Below, one piece after another: positions 11,900 to 64,000 of a stretch of 64,000 nucleotides of DNA (its first letter is position 1; each line of letters opens with the position of its first letter). Made by a program: the position numbers and the translations under genes. The notes under the pieces were generated by a model. That model was not told the DNA's origin and made no database searches. It saw only the letters and a list, made by a program, of their open reading frames with translations. The DNA is from Cololabis saira (taxonomy: Eukaryota; Chordata; Actinopteri; Beloniformes; Belonidae): positions 4,813,593 through 4,877,592 of the forward strand of contig NC_084590.1 of NCBI RefSeq assembly GCF_033807715.1, read 5' to 3'.

Positions 11900-12820
11900 C
11901 CCTTGTGCTGTCTTCAGGTCAAGGGAGGGGGAAGGGATAATAGAAGGAATGAAGGAAGTAAGGAAGAAAGGACAAAAGGGCGTAAGGAAGGGAGAAAAGA
12001 TGGAAGGAAGGAAAGAAGTAAGGAAGAAAGGAGAAAAGAAGGAAGAAAGTAGGACATGGAGGAAAGAAGGGAGAAAAGGAAAGATGGGAGGGAAGAAGGA
12101 ATGGAGAAAAGGAAAGAAGGAAGGAAGGAAGGAAGGAAGGAAGGAAGGAAGGAAGGAAGGAAGGAAGGAAGGAGAAAAGAAGGAAGAAAGTAGGACATGG
12201 AGGAAAGAAGGGAGAAAAGGAAAGATGGGAGGGAAGAAGGAATGGAGAAAAGGAAAGAAGGAAGGAAGGAAGGAAGGGGGAAAAGATGGAAGGAAGGAAG
12301 GAAGGAGGAAAGAAGGAAGGAAGGAAGGAATGAGAAAAGAAGGAAAGAAGGAATAAAGTAGGAAATGGAGGAAAGAAGGGAGAAAAGGAAAGAGGGGAGG
12401 GATGAAGGAATGGAGAAAAGGAAAGAAATAAGGGAGTGAAGAAGGAATGAAGGAAAGAAGGAAGTAAGGAAGAAAGGAGAAATGAAGGAAAGAAGGAAGA
12501 AAGTAGGAAAGGGAGTAAGGAAGGGAGAAAAGATGGAAGGAAGGAAAGAAGGAAGAAAGGAGAAAAGAAGGAAAGAAGGAAGAAAAGGAAAGAATGGAGG
12601 GAGGAAGGAGTGGAGAAAGGGAAAGAAAGAAGGGAGGGAAGAATGGAGAAAATAAGGAAAGAAGGAAGGAAAGAAGGTAATAAAGGAACGAATGACAGAA
12701 GGGAGGTATGAAGAAAAAGGAGTAAAGGAGGGTAAAAAAGGAGGAAAAGAGGAAAGGAAGGAGCAGGAGGAAAGAAGGATAGAAGAATTGGGTCATTTTG
12801 ACCCAAAGACAGTACAAGGG
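11900..12820. mobile_element. TTAA-flanked element carrying a GGAA array (copy 1)
   Basis: TTAA occurs at 11896-11899 and 12821-12824. The inverted ends are CCCTTGTGCTGTCTTC..GGTCAA on the left and TTGACCCAAAGACAGT..ACAAGGG on the right. The interior is a purine-rich GGAA/GGGA/GAAA array with a 141-bp tandem block (aggacatgga at 12051 and aggacatgg at 12192). The ends and TTAA target suggest a piggyBac-like MITE. The long frames across it (FLPSFLPS, KEGRKEGR) are repeat artefacts. Confidence 0.85.
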
Positions 12821-12824
12821 TTAA

Positions 12825-14043
12825 TAATCTGTATTCTGTTTCTGACATTACGTCTTTGAAGAATCACCTTAAACAGCGTGTTTTTGTTTCCACTCTCACA
12901 ACGCTGTATTGTCATCCTGCATTTCCTGTGTCCTTTCTCTGGCAGGCCACTCCATTTTCTCTTTAATTTCTGGAGTGGCTACAAGTCCTGTCCCAGGAAG
13001 TAAAAGAGCCGAGCCTCCTCTCTCCTCCACGTCGTATCCTCTCAGACCCAAGGGCCAGTTTGAGTAATAGTAATTGACACATTGATCTAATAGGGCCATC
13101 ATAATAGGCCTGTTACTGAGCTGGGGAATGGTGCCCGGCGTCACCTTAACATGTGCAAGGACTGACATCCCGCCATGATCCATAATGATAATTGTGATTT
13201 AGCCTTGCTTTCAACCTATGCCCCGACGTCCCCAGCATCAGGAAATCATATTACATCTGACCCCGCATTGCCTCCATTAGAACTAGGTCATTTGTTAAAA
13301 TACTGCAAAAGCAAAACAATTGAACCCTGTTCCATTTTGATTCTATAACGGCAGGTTATCATTGTCTCTTCGAATCAATCCAAGAGCGCCATTTTTCAGG
13401 ATATAGCTCTGAATTGGATTGATCGGAGTCTGATAATGCTGAAATCAATGACGCAGCCGCCTGAAAGTAAATTATCGTTGGGTAAATGTTTGTATTAATC
13501 TTAATGACTGTACTCTTGATTGGTAATGGTACCTTTTGAGTGAAGACCTTCTGAAATGTTGGCTGAGGCGCTGGCTATCAAAATGGAAAAATGAATCAGG
13601 GATATCCCGAAACTTTTTTCAATTTGTCTTCTTCCAAAAAAATATTGCTTAGAAATGGAGGGAGGGATGCAGTATTACAGCCATTCAATGACCCGAGCAG
13701 GCACACTATACCTGCAGCAGTATTTCAACTCACAGGCCTTGTCAAGAAGTGATAGTGGTCATTTGGCACCGTGGCTGTGCGGTTTTTCTTTTCTAAAAAT
13801 GCATCACTTGTGTTGATCTCTTGATATGAATGTTTTTATGTATGCTCCCTTTCTAAGTGGATCTAGCTCCTTCATCAGCTCACAACATTCAACATTCTCT
13901 ACATGATAATTGCAGCTTCTAGTTCATTTGTTTGTTTCTTTGTTTGTTTTCTTTTCTTTTTTGCATATTGTTGATACTGATATATTAATTTATAAATATT
14001 AATAATATTTATATCAGTGTATATAGGTGTGAGGATGTTATTT
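12825..14043. other. unique intronic sequence, candidate conserved non-coding block
   Basis: 12890-13570 is free of repeats, balanced in composition and rich in homeodomain-like (TAAT) and SOX/CCAAT-like words such as ggttatcattgtctc and gaatcaatccaag. It contains no coding exon. It could be a cis-regulatory element, because bcas3 is the neighbour of tbx2/tbx4 in vertebrates. This is inference only. Confidence 0.35.
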
Positions 14044-14050
14044 TTTGTGT

Positions 14051-14051
14051 A

Positions 14052-14102
<51 letters not shown>

Positions 14103-14161
14103 TATATATACATACACATAGATACATACATACATACATACACACACACACATATACACAT

Positions 14162-14237
<76 letters not shown>
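14051..14237. repeat. compound (TG)n(TA)n(CATA)n(CA)n(TA)n microsatellite
   Basis: TG at 14051-14064, TA at 14064-14099, CATA/CA-rich 14101-14167 and TA at 14168-14236. Confidence 0.95.
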
Positions 14238-14241
<4 letters not shown>

Positions 14242-15065
14242 ATATATGTATGTATGAATATATACATACCTTCCTACTCCTTTTCGAGCATGTTAATTAT
14301 GAAGGATGCATGTTTTAATTTATATTTTTGTTTATTTTGTTTTCTCATTTACATTTATTTATTATTGATTATCTTTTTTTGTATTCACTACTGTTTCATG
14401 TTCGAAATAAAATTTCAATTAAATTCAATGTATTATCCCTGAATGAAAGTGTTCATATTTGTGTTAAAAAGATGAGTTGTACATCCAACCAGCCTGTGAT
14501 GTAACCTGCACAGCGCTGGCCTCGTCCACTCATCTGTACCTGGGATTTCAGCTACACATTTCAATACAGTTGCTTTTTATGTATTTGATTAAAATAAGCA
14601 AAAAACTCACATAACCACTCACCGACTGTACTTACATCCATCCAGAGTATTTTAACTATTTATTTAGTTGATAATTTAGTTTAGATAGACCAAGCGTCCA
14701 TCCTCCCTCCTCCGTGGGTTTAGAGTCAGGGTTGGACCACACCCAGTAATGTCTGCTGCCACCAGCATCCTAGCAGGAAACAGCTTTCCTGGAGCTTGCC
14801 TACTTCATACAGACTAAAGACTAAATATAATTGTTTAATTGAGTCTAATTGTCAGGTTTATCTCGTTGATTTTGTTGTAGAATCTGTTTAAGATCATTTC
14901 CATTCATTTGTTTTGGAGGCCCGCTCATCTCATTTACTCCTGGCACTTGTACTTTTGAGGATTCACAAAAATAATGAACCACTAATGTAGCATAAATAAT
15001 AGAATGAATAGTTCCATTTGTGTATTGTGATCAGTACTGGAGTTGAGGGGGGATAAGGGGGGACG
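14238..15065. other. AT-rich intronic sequence
   Basis: No element or exon recognised. Confidence 0.55.
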
Positions 15066-15261
15066 GCATCCCCCCCTGAAATAAAAACGGTCCAAATCAT
15101 CCCCCCCTGAAATAAAAACGGTCAAAATCAACCCCCCCTGAAATAAAAACGGTCCAAATCATCCCCCCTGAAATCAAAACGGTCCAAATCACCCCCCCCC
15201 AGAAATAAAAACGGTCCAAATCATCCCCCCTGAAATAAAAACGGTCCAAATCATCCCCCCT
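15066..15261 (+). repeat. about 30-bp minisatellite, six to seven copies
   Basis: The unit is a run of six to nine C followed by tgaaataaaaacggtccaa and atca. Copies differ mainly in the length of the C run. Likely slipped-strand expansion. Confidence 0.92.
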
Positions 15262-15357
15262 GTAAAACTGCCATCACTCCTTTCCATCCCTTACGTCATT
15301 TCATCAATGAATGTGGTTTTACTGCTATTTCAACATTTAGAGTCATCACCAGAAAAA

Positions 15358-15562
15358 TAACACCAGAAAAATAACTTATTTGACAATTTTCACCTGTTTC
15401 AAGTAAATTTTCACTTGAAATTAGTAGAAAAATCTGCCAGTGGGACAAGATTTATCTTCTCATTACAAGCAAAAAAATCTTGTTCCACTGGCAGATTTTT
15501 CTACTAATTTTAAGTGAAAATCTACTTGAAACAGGTGAAAATTGTTGTTTTTTCCAGTGATG
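15358..15562. mobile_element. palindromic MITE-like element
   Basis: The left arm (caattttcacctgtttcaag ... aatctgccagtggga, 15384-15455) and right arm (tccactggcagatttttc ... cttgaaacaggtgaaaattg, 15484-15545) are inverted copies around a short loop at about 15460-15475. Flanking sequence to about 15660 may belong to the same element. Confidence 0.8.
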
Positions 15563-15659
15563 AGTCTTGTTTTAAGTGTAATGAGATTTCTTTACTAAAA
15601 TGAGACATTTTAACTAGAAATAAGACAAATATTCTTGTTAAGATTTTGAGTTTTTGCAG

Positions 15660-16457
15660 TGATCCATTTTATTTATCCTGTGAAGGACAGAGTCATATTG
15701 ATAAGTTCAGAAAAGTGTTTTTTATTGTTGTGTTTTGATGTATTTGATGTAAGCCCAGTGGATATTTAAAGCTTACAGAAGGCTGCATTTAACTGCTGCT
15801 ATGTCATTCCTGCAGTATTTCTGCAGGTGTTTTGGTCACTGCTATTATTTGTAATATATTATATTATTTGTAATCAGCACAAATTATCTGTCCCCATATG
15901 ATCAAATCCACCATCCACCCTGATCTTTTTTTACAACTCGAGTACTGATTTTGATCAATCCATAATGGTAAATCTTAATGAATTGCTAAATGTGGTAAAT
16001 AGATCTTCTAAATATCACAATGCTAATTTCTAGTTTTACTTCACAACCCCCCAAAAAAGAGAAAAATAAGATGATCTCATGCGTGGTGTGATAGTTCTCT
16101 CCTCTAGTTTTTGCTTTTTCTTCTTCACACCATGTTTGCATGTTTTCTGGCACCATTAACCCACCCTCAACTGACGAGCAGGGTGTGTTGGTGGCTGGAA
16201 ATTCAGCGTGGCTGAGATCATCGGTGTTCTGTAACGGATGAAAGTCTTCCCATTATGAGCTCTTCCTTTGATTAATGCCCAGATTTCCCTCAGTGACGTG
16301 GCAGTGGTTGCTCTCTGTGAAAATGTATTTTCCAGCAGTGTCTTGCGCTGACTCTGCTGAACAAAGAGATGGTGCCCTCATGGATCTTCTGAATCAGTGG
16401 TCAAAGTTTGCAGTTGCACCCCCTCTTCTTCTTTATTCCTTTCTTTTTCCTTCTTGT
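15660..16457. other. intronic sequence, nothing recognised
   Basis: No splice-bordered coding block or repeat family seen. Confidence 0.55.
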
Positions 16458-16465
16458 GTTGTAAT

Positions 16466-17302
16466 TAGTGCTGTCAGGCGATTAAAAAAAGTCAATCTAA
16501 TTAATTACAGGATTTATCATTAATTAATCTAATTAATCACATTTTAATCTCATATCTGCTAATGGTCCCCAAATAAAGAATTAGAATTCTAGGACATTGC
16601 AAAATTGCAGTGCATGATTAATCAATTAAATACACTAAGAAGAGAAGATTTGAAATCCACATTTTTATTGGTGAAGTGTGTTTCTAGATGAAATTCAAAA
16701 GAAAAAGCTCAAGCATCATCAGCAAACCAATTAGGCCAGGTGCTTTATTCAAAAATACAATACAAATGCAGTTAAATAAATAAAATTCAGAAATAAAATA
16801 AGGCTGAGTCTCAAATAGGCTCTTAAGCAGACTCTCAATTCAAAATTCAAACTAAAGCTGACTCAATACAGCGATTCAAGTACTAGTAGCTGTAACGTTT
16901 ACAGTGGAACTAGTCCGGACATGTTTAGTGTTTAAATGATAATTCAGGCTGGAGCAGCTCCGCTGATAGGAAAATTCTTCCTTACAAAATGTACAAATCA
17001 CCGCGTTCTTGTTGATAGTCCCGTCTTCTTTCTTTTTATACATAAACTTGCCGTTCAAAGGCCCCAGCAGAGATTTGCTGAGTCTCCCCTGAGTGGTCCA
17101 GGTCTGTCAGGTCTTTGTTAGTTTGACCAGCAGCTGGAGGGAAGTGACCTGTTACTGCCAAGTGAACTACGGCTCCCTCAATGGGACACATTTAAAATCC
17201 TTGCGCATTTTGCCACTCATAATTAATTGCGTTCATTTTCATAACGCGTTAATAAGCAGTGGAATTAATTAATCTAATTAACGTGCTAAACTGACAGCCC
17301 TA
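16466..17302 (-). mobile_element. hAT-like element with BED-finger exon (copy 2)
   Basis: The ends are TAGTGCTGTCAG at 16466 and CTGACAGCCCTA ending at 17302. The target duplication is a perfect 8 bp, gttgtaat (16458-16465 and 17303-17310), which is diagnostic of hAT transposition. It is inverted relative to the copy at 6640-7412. The only coding content is a BED zinc-finger exon (see 16876-17058); no transposase catalytic part is left. Confidence 0.92.
16876..17058 (-). pseudogene. BED-type zinc finger exon of a ZBED/hAT transposase
   Basis: A 60-residue open frame beginning MNGKFMYKKKEDGTINK. It contains C22-x2-C25 (ICTFC) and H41-x4-H46 (YHLNTKH), the BED-finger metal ligands, with the usual FSYQRSCSSL between them. 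BED fingers are the DNA-binding N-termini of hAT transposases and ZBED proteins. The frame ends at a stop and no downstream RNase-H-like domain exists in the element, so this is a leftover of a deleted transposase gene, not a host gene. Unlike the copy near 6856 it has no frameshift. Confidence 0.85.
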
Positions 17303-17397
17303 GTTGTAATTCTATGCAGATATAATCATTGATATATCATAAAATACTTTTATAGACATTTCAAATAGGGAGCCAGTATGGTTGCAGAGACATTTAA

Positions 17398-18502
17398 CCT
17401 TTGTACTTCCTTCCTTCCTTCCTTCCTTCCTTCCTTCCTTCCTTCCTTCCTTCCTTCCTTCCTTCCTTCCTTCCTTCCTTCCTTCCTTCCTTCCTTCCTT
17501 CCTTCCTTCCTTCCTTCCTTCCTTCCTTCCTTCCTTCCTTCCTTCTTTCCTCCCTTCCTCTTTTCTCCCTACCTTCCTTCTTTTCTCCCTTCCTTCTTTC
17601 CTCCTGCTCTCTACTTCCTTCCTTCCTTCCTTCCTTCCTTCCTTCCTTCCTTCCTTCCTTCCTTCCTTCCTTCCTTCCTTCCTTCCTTCCTTCCTTCCTT
17701 CCTTCCTCCCTCCCTTCCTTCCTCCTGCTCCCTCCCTTCCTCTTTCCTTCCTTCCTTCCTTCCTTCCTTCCTTCCTTCCTTCCTTCCTTCCTTCCTTCCT
17801 TCCTTCCTTCCTTCCTTCCTTCCTTCCTTCCTTCCTTCCTTCCTCCCTCCCTTCCTTCCTCCTGCTCTCTCCCTTCCTTCCTTCCTTCCTTCCTTCCTTC
17901 CTTCCTTCCTTCCTTCCTTCCTTCCTTCCTTCTTTCCTCCCTTCCTCTTTTCTCCCTACCTTCCTTCTTTTCTCCCTTCCTTCTTTCCTCCTGCTCTCTA
18001 CTTCCTTCCTTCCTTCCTTCCTTCCTTCCTTCCTTCCTTCCTTCCTTCCTTCCTTCCTTCCTTCCTTCCTTCCTTCCTTCCTTCCTTCCTTCCTCCCTCC
18101 CTTCCTTCCTCCTGCTCCCTCCCTTCCTCTTTCCTTCCTTCCTTCCTTCCTTCCTTCCTTCCTTCCTTCCTTCCTTCCTTCCTTCCTTCCTTCCTTCCTT
18201 CCTTCCTCCCTCCCTTCCTTCCTCCTGCTCTCTCCCTTCCTTCCTTCCTTCCTTCCTTCCTTCCTTCCTTCCTTCCTTCCTTCCTTCATTCTTTCCTTCT
18301 TTTCATTCCTCCTTCCTTCCTTCCTTCCTTCCTTCCTTCCTTCCTTCCTTCCTTCCTTCCTTCCTTCCTTCCTTCCTTCCTTCCTTCCTTCCTTCCTTCC
18401 TTCCTTCCTTCCTTCCTTCCTTCATTCTTTCCTTCTTTTCATTCTTCCTTGTTTCCTCCCTTCTTCTCTTCCTCCTTCCTTGACCTGAAGACAGTACAAG
18501 GG
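17398..18502. mobile_element. TTAA-flanked element carrying a CCTT array (copy 2)
   Basis: TTAA occurs at 17394-17397 and 18503-18506. The left end is eroded to cctttgtacttcc; the right end ttgacctgaagacagtacaa plus ggg is intact. The interior is almost pure (CCTT)n with punctuating blocks. The block order repeats at 387 bp: ttctttcctccc at 17543 and 17930, and cctcctgctccctcc at 17721 and 18108. The large open frames (FLPSFLPS) are repeat artefacts. Confidence 0.85.
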
Positions 18503-18506
18503 TTAA

Positions 18507-19192
18507 ACATTCTCTCTAAAACCCCCTGCTGTGTTGAGAAGTGACCACTGCTATTTACTCCCATCTGCAGCAGAAAGGTGTTCCTGCTGAGACTGATGGA
18601 GTGTTTATCTTCACTCACTAGGCACTAGATGGCCAAATGGGCTGTTGAAAGCACTGGGTTGGCTACGGCTCAAAAAGCCAAAGGAACACTCCAGTTCACC
18701 CCTGTGACTTTAGCCAACGCGGCACCACGGGCCTCTCTCGGGGGGACGGAGAATAGAACACTGCTACAGGACTTTCTCACAGGGGTCTTTCTTGATTAAG
18801 ATTTATGTCTAAGCTTTCTTTTTGCCAACAGTCCTTGCTTGCTATTGGAGAAGCTTGCTCACGCAACCCACATCTACGCTACGATGATAGAAGGGCTTCC
18901 ACTAAATGTGTTCCATGACGAAGCATTTCCTCTTTTAACCCCCACACGTCTCCTTCTCACTCCGTACATCCGCGGGTGAGGGTGGGCCAAGGGGGGCACG
19001 CCAGAAACAAATACCGTACTATGTATATTTTTAAACTTCAAGTTATTTTCCTGTGTTTGGGAGCAGACCAGTTCCGGTTTTAGAATCTCCTCTTCCAGTT
19101 ACAGAGAGAGAGCGGACATCCAGTTTACGGGTTTAAATATACTGCTGCTCAATCCTAGACCGTTTTGAAGGACAAAGAAATGCATTCTCATT
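18507..19192. other. intronic sequence, nothing recognised
   Basis: A balanced unique stretch with no splice-bordered exon. Confidence 0.5.
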
Positions 19193-19194
19193 TA

Positions 19195-19561
19195 CAGGAC
19201 TGTCTCAGAAAATTAGAATATTGTGATAAAGTTCCTTATTTTCTGTAATGCAATTAAAAAAACAAAAATGTCATACATTCTGGATTCATTACAAATCAAC
19301 TGAAATATTGCAAGCCTTTTATTATTTTTATAGTGCTGATTATGGCTTACAGTTTAAGATTAAGATTCCCAGAATATTCTAATTTCTTGAGATAGGATAT
19401 TTGAGTTTTCTTAAACTGTAAGACATGATCAGCAATATTAAAATAATAAAAGGCTTGCAATATTTCAGTTGATTTGTAATAAATCCAGAATGTATGACAT
19501 TTTTGCATTACAGAAAATAAAGAACTTTATCACAATATTCTAATTTTCTGAGACAGTCCTG
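19195..19561. mobile_element. palindromic TA-flanked MITE (copy 1)
   Basis: CAGGACTGTCTCAGAAAATT at the left and the exact inverse at the right end, with TA on both sides (19193-19194 and 19562-19563). Nearly the whole 367 bp folds on itself; the centre is about 19375. Tc1/mariner-type target choice. Other copies are at 21234-21446 (partial), 30415-30790 and 36166-36451. Confidence 0.92.
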
Positions 19562-19653
19562 TAGAGTATCCTCATGAATTATTTCTCCCGGTTAGTATTG
19601 AATTGTGTGCAGATTTAATAACATTATTACAGGTGTTATTTGTCCTGCACTAA

Positions 19654-63836
<44,183 letters not shown>

Positions 63837-63923
63837 TAAGCATAAAAACAACATGAACGTTCAACCTGAACACATCACTAATGAACCTAGCTGACAAAGC
63901 TGACCTTGTTGACGTAGCTGACG

Positions 63924-64000
63924 TTAGGGATGGGCGGTATGGACTAAAAGATTTATCACAATAATTTCTGGCATTTATCCCGATAACGATAAAAATGACG
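63924..64000 (+). mobile_element. left end of a DNA transposon (TAGGGATGGGCGGTATGG), cut by the window
   Basis: tagggatgggcggtatgg followed by the AT-rich ataatttctggcatttatcc is a recurring left end in fish genomes. The rest lies beyond 64000. Confidence 0.5.

Noticed and set aside
17378..18544. Long open frames encoding FLPSFLPS or KEGRKEGR repeats (also at 11873-12848, 49278-50419, 51684-52427 and 59783-60916)
   Set aside because: They are translations of tetranucleotide arrays without stops; both strands and several frames are open at once and no conserved domain is present.

Overview
The window is nuclear DNA from a vertebrate, almost certainly a ray-finned (teleost) fish. Its introns are crowded with the transposon and short-repeat types typical of teleosts: hAT and PIF/Harbinger-like non-autonomous elements, palindromic TA-flanked MITEs, L2/Rex-like LINE tails, tRNA-derived SINEs and very long CA, GGAA and TATA microsatellites. 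It carries a single host gene, on the + strand: the middle part of bcas3 (breast carcinoma amplified sequence 3, also called Rudhira). The encoded protein is a WD40/PROPPIN-like beta-propeller linked to cytoskeleton organisation and the phagophore.

Seven internal bcas3 exons are visible: 19718-19825, 19908-19984, 31002-31078, 32419-32502, 36785-36955, 43568-43661 and 63022-63155. All have GT/AG borders, and the phases join without a break into about 248 codons. The start codon, promoter, upstream exons and the C-terminal half, including the BCAS3 domain, lie outside the window. Nothing supports a second host gene or any RNA gene.

Region by region. 1-19717: upstream intron with a diverged LINE, a tRNA-type SINE, a triple-nested transposon (8412-10561), a GGAA array inside TTAA borders (11900-12820), TA and CA microsatellites, a 30-bp minisatellite, a BED-finger hAT element (16466-17302), a second TTAA-bordered array (17398-18502) and a palindromic MITE. 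19718-19984: two exons around an 82-bp intron. 19985-31001: fold-back elements, hAT copies, a Harbinger-like element, a 2.7-kb hAT holding a broken XPG/FEN-like-nuclease transposon, and a 180-bp CA tract. 31002-36955: three exons among LINE, SINE and hAT pieces. 36956-43567: a THAP/satellite composite transposon and another TTAA-bordered array, ending in a 156-bp TG tract 20 nt before an exon. 43662-63021: a 19-kb intron with three more THAP/satellite copies and three more TTAA-bordered arrays. 63156-64000: a 656-bp CA-rich tract starting 5 nt after the exon junction.

Three structures stand out. (1) Six long GGAA/CCTT arrays are each the interior of one TTAA-flanked inverted-repeat element family. 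(2) Four copies of a THAP-encoding element carry an internal 43-45 bp satellite with 7, 10, 17 and 13 monomers. (3) A (TG)78 tract upstream of exon 43568-43661 and a CA tract downstream of exon 63022-63155 are complementary in the pre-mRNA and bracket exactly 228 in-frame nucleotides.
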